Below the pieces are notes generated by a model. That model was not told the DNA's origin and did no database searches. It saw only the letters and a program-made list of their open reading frames with translations. From the NCBI RefSeq assembly GCF_000025625.1, contig NC_013922.1, positions 806,001 through 870,000 on the forward strand: DNA of 64,000 nucleotides. Direction: 5' to 3'. Source of the stretch: Natrialba magadii ATCC 43099 (GTDB lineage Archaea > Halobacteriota > Halobacteria > Halobacteriales > Natrialbaceae). How positions within the stretch are numbered: position 1 is the stretch's first letter; each line of letters opens with the position of its first letter. This document shows positions 1-8,333 of this stretch, piece by piece. Both the position numbers and the translations under genes were made by a program.

Positions 1-80
1 CGTTGCCACACAGAAAGCGGCGTCCGGGTCAGCGTGGTCGTATCCCGGCTCGATTAATATCATCGAACGGTTCCGATAGT

Positions 81-993
81 CGCTCTATTGAGCGATGACT
101 TCTTGCCCTGTACTAACCGTTAGATTGCTTGGTCAAGATTGTGGACGATACACCCAAGAGCGAGTTCACGAAACTGCTTCCACCAGCGTCGTGAACGGAC
201 GAATGCACCGTACTTCCGCTTGAGCGTTGAGTTGACTGTCTCTGATTGACTCCGTTGGCCGTAGAGGTCAGCGTCTAAGCGTGCGTTCCATGCCTTGTGA
301 AGCGGTGTGAACTCACGATGCTTGATTAGTGGACGAATCTCGTGTTGACGAGCAAGCCGTCTGATTTTCTGGTCGTCGTAGCCTTTGTCCCCGAGCAAGA
401 TGTCGATAGTCTCGGGGTTACGTTTGATCAACGATGGAGCGATCTGGCTATCGTGTTTTCGTGTCGTCGTCACGTGTAAATCAAGGACTGCGTTCACTTT
501 GGAATCGACCAACAGTGTTACTTTGAGTTGCTGAATCGTGAGTTTGGCTCGTTTCGTGTAGTGTTTCGAGGCGTGACTGCGGTCGAATCCCGAAGCATCG
601 ATCCCCGCAACGCCGGTGGTCGGGAGCAGTGAAACAGAGAGATTGAGCAGCACTCGCCAGACAGCCATATCGAGTCTGTTGAACGCCTTGCAGAGCGTAG
701 ACGGCGCAGGGAGTTCAGTGAGATTGATCGCGTTCCGGATACGGGGCATCTCGATGAGTTCGTCGAGGAGTGTACGATAGGTCGTGTTCTTCCGAACCTT
801 GAGACAGAGGAGAACGATGTGCTGATGGAGCGTGTAGCGTTGTTTCGAGAACTTTGAGGAGTATCGAGCTACGGCACGTTTCGCTAACTGAAATGCTTCC
901 TCGACAAATCGGAGCAACCGAGACTTTGGGAGGGTCTGCATCTACTCAAACTACCGACCGAACCTGTAACTCACTAAGGATTTCAACAGAGCC
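81..993 (-). mobile_element. IS5-like insertion sequence
   Basis: One transposase gene lies between short imperfect inverted ends. The left end reads GCTCTATTGA at 82-91 and the right end TCAACAGAGC at 983-992, whose reverse complement is GCTCTGTTGA (9 of 10 match). The exact tips are uncertain. CGGTT occurs at 68-72 and 993-997 and could be a target duplication, but the left copy sits about ten bases outside the repeat, so I do not rely on it. The element has replaced the 5' part of the gene whose 3' end survives at 992-1210. Confidence 0.7.
120..941 (-). CDS. IS5-family DDE transposase
   Basis: This 273-residue transposase carries out cut-and-paste movement of the surrounding element. The DDE catalytic triad is visible in order: Asp in IDASGFDR (about residue 115), Asp in LLGDKGYDD (about residue 185) and Glu in SQSETVNSTLKRKYG (about residue 235). 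The order and spacing fit the haloarchaeal IS5-type transposases, and the length is normal for that group. No frameshift or internal stop is visible, so the element may still be active. It is the only complete gene between the terminal repeats and points away from the duplicated gene array to its right. The exact IS name was not determined. Confidence 0.9.
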   Translation of the reverse strand: MQTLPKSRLLRFVEEAFQLAKRAVARYSSKFSKQRYTLHQHIVLLCLKVRKNTTYRTLLDELIEMPRIRNAINLTELPAPSTLCKAFNRLDMAVWRVLLNLSVSLLPTTGVAGIDASGFDRSHASKHYTKRAKLTIQQLKVTLLVDSKVNAVLDLHVTTTRKHDSQIAPSLIKRNPETIDILLGDKGYDDQKIRRLARQHEIRPLIKHREFTPLHKAWNARLDADLYGQRSQSETVNSTLKRKYGAFVRSRRWWKQFRELALGCIVHNLDQAI

Positions 994-1210
994 GGTTATA
1001 ACAAAACTCGGTCTGGAAGTGTCTGGGACGAGAGGGAAACTCACAGCAGCTGGTGACGCCCTCGAAGACCGATTCGCCAAACACGTCAAAGGGATTCGCA
1101 GAGAGCGGGCTGCCGGCCTTGACTCCTCACAGGAGTACGACGAACTGGTCCATGCGCTCTTACACGTATTAGATGAGGAGGACCTATTGGAGGAACATTA
1201 TCATGGGTAA
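992..1210 (+). pseudogene. 3' fragment of a gene cut by the IS element
   Basis: An open frame continues from the right end of the IS to TAA at 1208-1210. It encodes about 72 residues that are highly charged and predicted helical, ending LEEHYHG. Its upstream part (from 854) lies inside the IS, so the native start and N-terminus are missing. The stretch containing GKLTAAGDALEDRF resembles the end of a winged-helix fold, but I do not recognise the family. The stop overlaps the ATG of the next gene (1203) by 8 bases, and GGAGG at 1191-1196 lies within this fragment. The original gene was therefore probably translated as one unit with the array that follows. Confidence 0.55.
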
Positions 1211-1916
1211 CGTGCCACCGTCCCGAATGGAAGCAGACGTTATCGGACTGGATAGCCCAGGGGTAGCTATCCAGGTGATCGATCACCGCGACTATACCCA
1301 TCACCTGCTGTTCGACTGGGACGGTGAACTCATTGGTCATGTTCAAGACCGATTTACAGAAGAGGTCCAGACTGATCTCCAACCTGCGAAAATACTCAAT
1401 CGCGTTCGGTTTCGCGCACGTAACGTCGGACATCACGAGACTGACGCGAAACTCCTCAGCCCCATCTTCGACTGGGTCGTTCTCGACGAGGCCATCGATG
1501 TCCTCCAGGGTTTGGACCAATTATCGATTATAGAACACTTCATGGACTTTCTCGAAGCAATTCGAGATCCCCCCGTTGATGACGTGGAGTTCACCGCCTT
1601 GTACCTCCATCTGGATGATGCGAACGAAGAACTGATAGATCAGTCCGATCCCGTGACGTTTTATTTCGACGACCAGGACCTCGTTCACACACCAGTTAAC
1701 CTCGAACGTGAGCCAGATGTGTACGTGACGATTTCACCGCTCAAAAGACCCTTCGCCTGCGATCACACCTTTCGAGATCTCATCGTCCATCAGCTCAAAT
1801 GCCAGATTCGAGATCTCTACTACAGGCAGGGTGGGCAGCCACCGGAACAGTACCAAGTCAATGGGATCGGTCTTCACGATACTGAACTCGCCCCATTCGA
1901 ACATCAAGCACAATAG
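1203..1916 (+). CDS. Array protein A1, unrecognised family
   Basis: This 237-residue acidic protein is of unknown function and is the first member of a tandem array. I chose ATG 1203 because GGAGG ends about 7 bases upstream and the start overlaps the stop of the preceding fragment. ATG 1227 is an alternative that matches the N-terminus of the B-type paralogues (VIG...GV...VID). Landmarks of the A type are YTHHLLFDWDGELIGHVQD, RVRFRARNVGHHETDA, FDWVVLDEAIDVL, and near the C-terminus CQIRDLYY followed by PPEQYQVNGIG. There is no signal peptide or membrane segment, so it is probably cytoplasmic. B1 follows after 4 bases. The tail motifs and N-terminal strand pattern are shared with B, so A and B are distant paralogues. 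Confidence 0.85.
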   Translation: MGNVPPSRMEADVIGLDSPGVAIQVIDHRDYTHHLLFDWDGELIGHVQDRFTEEVQTDLQPAKILNRVRFRARNVGHHETDAKLLSPIFDWVVLDEAIDVLQGLDQLSIIEHFMDFLEAIRDPPVDDVEFTALYLHLDDANEELIDQSDPVTFYFDDQDLVHTPVNLEREPDVYVTISPLKRPFACDHTFRDLIVHQLKCQIRDLYYRQGGQPPEQYQVNGIGLHDTELAPFEHQAQ

Positions 1917-1920
1917 AACT

Positions 1921-2673
1921 ATGCAAGCAAACGTAATCGGAATTAAAGAAGGTGTTATTGGTGTGGAGGTTATCGATCCACGTGGTAATTCTCATCTCAT
2001 CGAATTAGCTGTGGATAACGAAGATGCGGATGACTTTCACGGCCAGGACACTTACCCACACAGCTCCGGAGAACGGGACAATGAAGAAGAGCGTTTAATG
2101 AATCAGGTCTTCGCTCGCGCTCGGTTTGAGGCCCATACACAAACGGAGTACGATATCCTCCGTTCGGGGTGGGACCCGACCCAGTTACGCCGGGGCATCG
2201 ACGCTCTCGAGCGCATTTCAGACGACGAATTCGACGACCTCTTCTACGAGTATTACATGGCGTTGCACGATCCGACGCGCCTCAAAGACGAGTATGATAT
2301 CGGTCCAGACACTGCCGAAGTCGGGGGGAACCCTCGGATCGCACTTGTGATCAAGAGCTTCTGTATCGACGATCAAAATGAGATTGTGAACGATTTACCT
2401 CTGTTCGTCTTCTACTCGAGCGAACAGGCCGACAAAAATTATACGGCTGGTCCGGATCCCGACTGTCCCAGTGGTACTACTGAAATCCCGTCGATGCTCC
2501 CGCCGTTCAAAGACGCACCAGAAGACTTCGTCTATCCAGAGGACTTCAGAGGCCTGATGATCAATAATCTCATCTGCCAAATTAGAGACGTTTATCGCAA
2601 TATGGGTGAGCGTCCGCCGAAGCAGTACGATATCGACGGCTTCGGAAAGCCCCACGGGAACTTTGATCGGTGA
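1921..2673 (+). CDS. Array protein B1, unrecognised family
   Basis: This is a 250-residue acidic cytoplasmic protein, the B partner of A1. It starts four bases after the A1 stop, which suggests coupled translation. B-type landmarks are VIGIKEGVIGVEVIDPRGN at the N-terminus, MNQVFARARFEAH near residue 60, GWDPTQLRRGIDALE near residue 85, SFCIDDQNEIV near residue 145, a PEDFVYPEDFRG segment, and the tail CQIRDVYRNMGERPPKQYDI. The tail and the N-terminal VIG/VID strand pair match A1, showing common ancestry. No catalytic motif stands out. The family is unknown to me; an immunity, antitoxin or adaptor role is only a guess from the duplicated layout. Confidence 0.85.
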   Translation: MQANVIGIKEGVIGVEVIDPRGNSHLIELAVDNEDADDFHGQDTYPHSSGERDNEEERLMNQVFARARFEAHTQTEYDILRSGWDPTQLRRGIDALERISDDEFDDLFYEYYMALHDPTRLKDEYDIGPDTAEVGGNPRIALVIKSFCIDDQNEIVNDLPLFVFYSSEQADKNYTAGPDPDCPSGTTEIPSMLPPFKDAPEDFVYPEDFRGLMINNLICQIRDVYRNMGERPPKQYDIDGFGKPHGNFDR

Positions 2674-2695
2674 TACTAATTGTAGTATTCACCGG

Positions 2696-3337
2696 ATGAA
2701 TGAAAAGTACACGCATCACGTGTTGTTCGATTGGGATGGGAACCTCATTGGGCACGTTCACGAACGATATACAGAGGAAACACAGACTGATCCCAAACCG
2801 AGTCGAATTCTCAAGCGCGTCCAATTTCGTGCACGGTACGAAGCTCACCACGAGACGGATGCCCACTGTCTCGGGTCGATCGTCAATATAGACGTTATCG
2901 AGGATGCTATTACTGTCCTCGAAGCTCTCGATATTCGCCAGGTAATGGACCACTTTGAGCCGTTCTTGAACACAATTCGGTCACCGCCCGTTGACAAGGA
3001 AGTCGTTGTGTTCACTGCACTGTTCCTCTCCCTAAACGATTCCAGAGACGAACTTGTTGGTCAGTCTGATCCGATTACGTTCTATCAGGAAAACGGAGAG
3101 CTCGTCAATACTGATGTAACTCTCCGGAAAGAGCCGGATGTCCACATTACTATTCCGCCTCTCGAACACTGTTTCGCTTGTGATAAACAGTTTCGCGATC
3201 TTATCGTTCGTCATCTCGAGTGTCAGGTGAGAGATCTCTACTACAAGCAAGGTTGCCAGCCTCCCGAACAATATCGAATCGAAGGACGAGGACTCGACGA
3301 ACCAGGAATTGTTCCTTTCGACGAACAAGCAAAATAG
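2696..3337 (+). CDS. Array protein A2, short N-terminus
   Basis: This is the second A-type copy, 213 residues, starting at ATG 2696, 22 bases after the B1 stop. It begins MNEKYTHHVLFDWDGNLIGH and therefore lacks the first 20 or so residues (the VIG/VID strand pair) present in A1. The core is retained: RVQFRARYEAHHETDA, DVIEDAITVLEALD, FRDLIVRHLECQVRDLYY and PPEQYRIEGRG. It is clearly diverged from A1 at both DNA and protein level, unlike A3. The gap to B2 is again 4 bases. The frame is intact over the whole length, which argues for selection. Function is unknown. Confidence 0.8.
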   Translation: MNEKYTHHVLFDWDGNLIGHVHERYTEETQTDPKPSRILKRVQFRARYEAHHETDAHCLGSIVNIDVIEDAITVLEALDIRQVMDHFEPFLNTIRSPPVDKEVVVFTALFLSLNDSRDELVGQSDPITFYQENGELVNTDVTLRKEPDVHITIPPLEHCFACDKQFRDLIVRHLECQVRDLYYKQGCQPPEQYRIEGRGLDEPGIVPFDEQAK

Positions 3338-3341
3338 ACCT

Positions 3342-4106
3342 ATGAAAGCAAAAATCATCGGAACCGAAGACGGTATCATTGGCGTCCAAGTTATCGACCC
3401 GCGTGGAAATACCCACCTCGTTGAGATTGATGTTGAAAACGAGGATACTGAAGACCTCCACGCTCAGGAATCATACCCGAACGACCCAACAGAGAGAACT
3501 GCTGAACAAAATCAGATTATGTATCAGGTTCGGGCACGGGCCAGATATGAGGCTCATATAGCCACAGAACACGATATTCTGTTGCCTGATTGGGATCCAA
3601 GACAACTACGTTGTGGTACTGAGTCCCTCGAAAACATGTCTCTCAAAGTGTTTGGTGACAACTTCCGTGACTATTATCATGCGCTAATCAATCCTGAGAA
3701 GGCCAGAGAAGAGTATGGGATTACCGAAGGTTCGATTGAGTTCCCTGGCGAACCTCAGATCGTGTTAATTATGAAAGGGTTCTGTATCGACGACCAGAAC
3801 GAAGTGGTGAACGTGTTACCTGATATGTATATTTACTACACGAATGACCAAACCGAACAGACGTACACCGCGGGGACGTCGGCTAGCTGTTCGGATGAGA
3901 CGACACAACTTACAGTGATGCTGCCACCGTTCGTGAGCATCTCTGATGACTTCAACTATCCAGAGGACTTTCGCGCCTCGGTAATCAATAATTTGGTCTG
4001 CCAAATCCGTGATATCTACCGAAATATGGGCGAGGAGCCGCCTGCAAACGTTGATATCGAAGGATTTGGAAAGCCTGCCGGTAATTTCGACCCAGATGAG
4101 TTCTGA
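3342..4106 (+). CDS. Array protein B2, unrecognised family
   Basis: This is the second B-type copy, 254 residues, starting at ATG 3342, 4 bases after the A2 stop. It has the full B-type set: IIGTEDGIIGVQVIDPRGN, MYQVRARARYEAH, DWDPRQLRCGTESLE, GFCIDDQNEVVNVLPD, YPEDFRASVINNLVCQIRD and the PPANVDIEGFGKP tail. The PPKQYDI box of the other B copies reads PPANVDI here. Its stop overlaps the ATG of the next A copy by 11 bases (ATG 4096, TGA 4104-4106), so the whole array is probably one transcript with coupled translation. Function is unknown. Confidence 0.85.
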   Translation: MKAKIIGTEDGIIGVQVIDPRGNTHLVEIDVENEDTEDLHAQESYPNDPTERTAEQNQIMYQVRARARYEAHIATEHDILLPDWDPRQLRCGTESLENMSLKVFGDNFRDYYHALINPEKAREEYGITEGSIEFPGEPQIVLIMKGFCIDDQNEVVNVLPDMYIYYTNDQTEQTYTAGTSASCSDETTQLTVMLPPFVSISDDFNYPEDFRASVINNLVCQIRDIYRNMGEEPPANVDIEGFGKPAGNFDPDEF

Positions 4107-5508
4107 GTTCCGTGTCTATACCCATCACCTGCTGTTCGACTGGGACGGTGAACTCATCGGTCACGTTCAAGACCGATTTACAGCGGAGGACCAGACTGAT
4201 CCCCAACCTGCGAACATACTCGAGCGCGTTCGGTTTCGCGCACGCAACGTCGGGCATCACGAAACTGATGCAGAACTCCTCAGCACCATCTTCGACTGGG
4301 TCGTTCTCGACGAGGCCATCGATGTCCTCGAGGATCTAGACCTGTCAGCCATCATGGGTCACTTCATGGACTTTCTCGAAGCAATTCGAGATCCTCCAGT
4401 ACACAAGGTGGAGTTCACCGCCTTGTACCTCCATCTGGATGATGCGAACGAGGAACTGATTGACCAGTCCGATCCCGTGACGTTCTATTCCGAGGACCAG
4501 GACCTTGTTCACACACCGGTTAGCCTCGAGCGTGAACCCGACGTGTACGTGACGATCTCACCACTCACACGCCCATTTGCCTGTGATCATGCCTTCCGAG
4601 ATCTTATCGTTCACCAGCTTAAATGCCAGATTCGAGAACTCTACTATATGCAAGCCAGTCAGCCACCCAGAGAATATCAGATCGACGGAGTGGGCATTCA
4701 CGATACCAAAATCGAGTTTTTGAACGTTCAACCAAATAGAATTATGCAAGCAAAAATAATTGGGATTGAAGACGGTGTCATTGGAGTCGAGGTTATAGAT
4801 CCACGTGGGAATCAGCACATTATCGAGATACCAGTTGATAACGATGAGGCAAGCGACTATCATGGACAAAATGTCTACCCACACAGCTCTGAGGAGCGTA
4901 CTGAGGATCAAGAACGTCTTATGAACCAAGTTTTTGCTCGAGCTCGTTTTGAAGCACATATAAACACCAATTACGATATACTACTCTCTGACTGGGACCC
5001 ACGACAGTTGCGACGTGGGATCGACGCCCTCGAGAAGATGCCGCTCAACCAGTTCGACGAGGCCTTCCGAGAGTACTACCACGCGCTGATTAATCCAGAA
5101 CGAACCAAACAGGAGTACGGGATAACCGAAGGCAGAGTCGAATTCGAGGGGGAACCTCGGATCGCCCTGATCATGAAGGGGTTCTGTATCAACGACGAGA
5201 ACGAAGTTGTCGAAGTCCTACCGGACATGTACATCTACTATTCGAAGGAGGACATCGAGGAGACTTACACGACTGGGACGCCAGCGAGCTGTTCGGAGGG
5301 AACCACACAGATCACCCCGATGGTGCCTCCGTTCGTAGAAGTGCCCGAGGACTTCGTCTACCCCGAGGACTTCCGGGGCTTTCTGATTAACAACCTCATC
5401 TGCCAGATCAGAGACGTGTACCGGAACATGGGTGAAACACCGCCCAAACAGTACGATATCGAAGGATATGGCAAACCAAAAGGAAACTTCGATCGTGACG
5501 AGTACTAA
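4096..5508 (+). CDS. Array protein A3-B3, natural in-frame fusion
   Basis: This is a single 470-codon frame in which residues 1-216 are an A-type protein and 217-470 a B-type protein. The start is ATG 4096, overlapping the B2 stop. The A half begins MSSEFRVYTHHLLFDWDG, so like A2 it lacks the extra N-terminal strands of A1; otherwise it is nearly identical to A1 over long stretches. At the junction the A-B linker is one base shorter than in the A1-B1 and A2-B2 linkers (CAACCAAATAG against CAAGCACAATAG and CAAGCAAAATAG). The old TAG falls out of frame and reading continues into the B start codon (ATG 4744). B3 could also be initiated separately at that ATG. The fusion suggests that A and B act together. 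Confidence 0.85.
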   Translation: MSSEFRVYTHHLLFDWDGELIGHVQDRFTAEDQTDPQPANILERVRFRARNVGHHETDAELLSTIFDWVVLDEAIDVLEDLDLSAIMGHFMDFLEAIRDPPVHKVEFTALYLHLDDANEELIDQSDPVTFYSEDQDLVHTPVSLEREPDVYVTISPLTRPFACDHAFRDLIVHQLKCQIRELYYMQASQPPREYQIDGVGIHDTKIEFLNVQPNRIMQAKIIGIEDGVIGVEVIDPRGNQHIIEIPVDNDEASDYHGQNVYPHSSEERTEDQERLMNQVFARARFEAHINTNYDILLSDWDPRQLRRGIDALEKMPLNQFDEAFREYYHALINPERTKQEYGITEGRVEFEGEPRIALIMKGFCINDENEVVEVLPDMYIYYSKEDIEETYTTGTPASCSEGTTQITPMVPPFVEVPEDFVYPEDFRGFLINNLICQIRDVYRNMGETPPKQYDIEGYGKPKGNFDRDEY

Positions 5509-5523
5509 CGCGAGTCGAGACGC

Positions 5524-5617
5524 ACGACACTCTCCTCAGCACAACTTCGAGTGGGTCGTTCTCGACGAGGCCATCGATGTCCTCAAAATTTCCCAAGTGT
5601 CTGATAGAATAGCGTAA
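5524..5617 (+). pseudogene. Relic of a further A-type copy
   Basis: Bases from about 5531 to 5582 closely match A3 at 4270-4330, encoding FEWVVLDEAIDVL where A3 has FDWVVLDEAIDVL. Nothing upstream or downstream of this piece matches the family, and the frame stops at 5617. It is therefore a decayed fragment of a fourth A gene lying directly after the last intact member. The remaining 5618-5844 stretch holds no gene that I can see. Confidence 0.7.
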
Positions 5618-5844
5618 TTCACTGACTCGTCGAGCTGCGAAATAGTCATCAAACTGGCGAGTAGTCACCGTTCAACCTATGCATTATAATTCATCTTCGG
5701 AACCCGTCTGGTGTCGGCTCCACGGACGGAACGGCTGCGCACAGGGACGCAGACGACGTGGCCACCGACACGTTTCAGCGTGACTTGAGTACGCCAGCAG
5801 GCTTCTCAACCGGGACGCCAGCGTAGCGGATCCAGTTCGAAACG

Positions 5845-6933
5845 ATGCCTGTCGACACCCACGCAGAGTATGACCGTCATGCCCAGCTCGATCGACTCGA
5901 GAGCGCGAGCGCCGACCGGGACGTCCTCGTCTCGCTCATCGTCCCACCAGACGAATCGATCGGCGCGGCTCGCCAACCCGTCGAAACCGACTACGCCGAG
6001 GCAACCAAACTCGACGAACAGTCGCTCGCGGCACCGCTCGTCGATGCACTCGAGTCGGCCCGACAGGAACTCGCCGACTACGAGGCGGTGCCGAAAAACG
6101 GCCTTGCCATCTATACCGGCGTCGTCGATGGCGATCTTCTCACCGTCGTGTTCGACGAGTTGCCACTCGCGGTCGACGAACTGCGCTACGAACAGCACAA
6201 CGAGTTCACTCTCGAACCGCTGACGGCGATCACCGGCGACGAGTCGACCTACGGGCTCCTCGTCGTTGAGCGCGGGGGCGCAGCGTTCGGCCGGTACGAG
6301 GGTGAAACCGTCGAGGTGATCGACTCGTTCGATAGCAACGTCCCCGGAAAGTCGAGCGCCGGCGGCCAGTCCGCCGAGCGATTCGAGCGCGACCGCGAAC
6401 GACAGAAACGCGAGTTCTTCGATGAGGTCGCAGAGCGTGCAGCACGGACGTTTCTGGACGACGACGCGGTCGACGGCATTCTCCTCGGTGGCACGACCGG
6501 AACCATCGATCGATTCCGCGATGAGGCCGACCTCGACCACCGCTTCGACGACCACGTCACCGGCGAGTTCAGCGTCGAATACGCGACCGAGCAAGGACTT
6601 CGCCAACTCGCTGAGAAGGGACAGGAAGCGATCGATGAGCAGGACCACGAAGCCGCTCGCGAAACGCTTTCAGAGTTCTTCGACCGCGTCCAGAACGACG
6701 GTGAACCGATCGCCTACGGGATGGACGAGGTCGACGACGCACTCGAGTACGATGCGGTCGAGACGGTGTTGCTCTCGACGGCGTTAGACGGGACAGAAAT
6801 ACAGTCGATCGGTGATCGTGCGGTCGAGCAGGGTGGTGAGACCGTGGTTGTGCCGGACGACTTTGCCGACGGGAGTCGGTTCGTCGATGCGTTCGACGGG
6901 GTCGGCGCGTTACTTCGGTTCCCGATCGAGTGA
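5845..6933 (+). CDS. Vms1/release-factor-1-like protein with GGQ motif
   Basis: A 362-residue protein related to archaeal release factor aRF1 and to the Vms1/ANKZF1 group, which cleave peptidyl-tRNA on stalled ribosomes. The key sign is SAGGQSAERFERDRERQ at about residues 171-187: the GGQ tripeptide that reaches the peptidyl-transferase centre, followed by the usual Arg-rich helix. An eRF1-like domain 3 follows, with GILLGGTTGTIDRF and later a C-terminal VVPDDFADG segment. The N-terminal part is shorter than in a true aRF1 and I see no NIKS or YxCxxxF stop-codon recognition motif. A rescue or recycling role is therefore more likely than termination. It stands alone in the window. Confidence 0.75.
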   Translation: MPVDTHAEYDRHAQLDRLESASADRDVLVSLIVPPDESIGAARQPVETDYAEATKLDEQSLAAPLVDALESARQELADYEAVPKNGLAIYTGVVDGDLLTVVFDELPLAVDELRYEQHNEFTLEPLTAITGDESTYGLLVVERGGAAFGRYEGETVEVIDSFDSNVPGKSSAGGQSAERFERDRERQKREFFDEVAERAARTFLDDDAVDGILLGGTTGTIDRFRDEADLDHRFDDHVTGEFSVEYATEQGLRQLAEKGQEAIDEQDHEAARETLSEFFDRVQNDGEPIAYGMDEVDDALEYDAVETVLLSTALDGTEIQSIGDRAVEQGGETVVVPDDFADGSRFVDAFDGVGALLRFPIE

Positions 6934-7372
6934 GTGACTGCGAGCGGATTGCTGTCGGTAGTCGAGTACGGCCAGATGGGTATTGAGACGGTTTGGCGTT
7001 GCTTGTCCGTAGTCCCAGCGCCGATGTGTCTCGTCCGTCACACAGCCGTGGACGTAGCACCAGCCTCCGGTCACGCTTTTGTGAGTAGTGCTGTGGTGGT
7101 CGCTGGTGTCGTTCGTCCGCCCCGATCGTCCCTCTGCTCAAAGGTGACAGATACGAATGCATCAACGTGAGGTGGTAGGTGTGTCGTTTACAGCCGCACT
7201 GGACTGTCTCAGCTCCGACAGACGTACCGGGTCGAGCAATCAATCCGCTCCCGGCTGTTGCACTGCACGCAAGGACAGAATCGGAGCGACAGGTTCCACC
7301 CTCCGAAAGTCGGGCGTCGCTGTTGACAGTCGACGTGCGCTGAGAGGCGGTTTCGGGTGGGCCGTCGACTGC
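6934..7372. other. Intergenic stretch without a supported gene
   Basis: About 440 bases separate the Vms1-like gene from the convergent RdfA-like gene. Small open frames on both strands lack family features or a convincing promoter. I see no RNA gene or strong terminator here. Confidence 0.5.
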
Positions 7373-8011
7373 TCAGTCGTCCGTCTCCGCGCAGTTACAG
7401 CCGCCCTGGTCGAGCAGATCGCGGATCGTATACTGCTGTTTGCAGTCTTCACAGGTCACCGTAACCGTCACCAGGACGTTGAACTCGCCGATATCGAGTA
7501 CGTCACTTCGTTCGAGCTGGGCAACCGTGTCCTCCGTGACCGCAGCTGTCCGATTCCGGAGCGCACCGAGTTTGTCCCGGCTGCGCTCGAGTCGTTCCTC
7601 GTCGCTCGGGGACTCGAGTGAGGCTTCGAGACAGTCGGTCAGGTGGTTGTAAACCGTCTGGTGAGAGATGAAGTCGCTCTCGACATCGTCGACTGGGACG
7701 TTGTCGCGCTCGAGTTCTTTGCGTGTCTGGACGCGCGTCCCGCTGCTGACGTCGTCGCCGGTGAGCAGTCGGTACGTGTTCTCGACTTCACCGTCTTTGT
7801 ACTGCAGGCCGGCTTCGTCGAGAGCGCCCTCGAGAACGCGCTGATTGACGTGCTCTGCGAGGTCTCGCGTGCTGTATCGCTCGTCTGTTCTATCGGTCCA
7901 GTAGCTAACGAGTTCCTCGTCGAGTCCGATCAGGTCGTACTGCTCGGTGATCCGCCCAACCTTGCAGCCACACGCTGAACTCGCCGCTGCATCGAGAGTT
8001 CGCTCAGTCAC
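7373..8011 (-). CDS. rdfA: RdfA-like rod-determining factor
   Basis: This 212-residue cytoplasmic protein resembles haloarchaeal RdfA, a protein needed for the rod cell form in Haloferax volcanii. Features seen: an N-terminal CGCKVGRITEQYDL box, a WTDRTDERYSTRDLAEHVNQRV segment suggesting an HTH-like helical domain, a middle region with DFISHQTVYNHLTDCLE, and a C-terminal VTVTVTCEDCKQQY segment with CxxC and a further CNC. The Cys pairs at both ends could bind zinc. The start is GTG 8011; an AT-rich box (about 8033-8046) sits 25-30 bases upstream, as in leaderless transcripts. No partner shape gene is adjacent. Family recognition is from memory of the N-terminal box. Confidence 0.7.
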   Translation of the reverse strand: MTERTLDAAASSACGCKVGRITEQYDLIGLDEELVSYWTDRTDERYSTRDLAEHVNQRVLEGALDEAGLQYKDGEVENTYRLLTGDDVSSGTRVQTRKELERDNVPVDDVESDFISHQTVYNHLTDCLEASLESPSDEERLERSRDKLGALRNRTAAVTEDTVAQLERSDVLDIGEFNVLVTVTVTCEDCKQQYTIRDLLDQGGCNCAETDD

Positions 8012-8333
8012 TACCTGAGGATACTCCTGTGAGCCAAAAAAGCGTTCCGAACGCGATGTTTACAGCAATACGTCCGTAATTGCCATCCCTGTGATCGGAC
8101 CACCGTAGGTGTCACGGCTTTCGCGAGAACGGAGGCTGAAGCTATCTGATTTAATATGGTTCGTCCAAAATCTCAAGTTTATTATCATTCATACGCGTAC
8201 GTCTCTCCCTTCCAGATAGGGTAGCGGGATACAAGTCGTCGCTTCTCAGTTTGCCAGTGCACAGTTCAGAATTTACATTCGTAAGATTGTAAACTCTGTA
8301 GAGAGCGAGGGGATGGTGTCGTGCCCTCTCCTG
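8012..8333. other. Intergenic stretch, upstream of rdfA
   Basis: This stretch of about 320 bases is AT-richer than its surroundings. It carries the TATA-like box for rdfA near 8033-8046. No gene is supported in the remainder. Confidence 0.5.

Noticed and set aside
2-79. Short plus-strand frame ending just before the IS element
   Set aside because: About 25 codons with a stop at 77-79. It may be the end of another gene cut by the window edge, but it has no family features and I could not join it in frame with the fragment at 992-1210.
854-991. N-terminal part of the frame that ends at 1210
   Set aside because: These bases belong to the IS element (its right end lies near 992), so they are not the native start of the cut gene.
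6934-7170. 78-codon plus-strand frame after the Vms1-like gene
   Set aside because: It begins immediately after the preceding stop with no promoter or ribosome binding site, and its composition is not acidic as expected for this organism.
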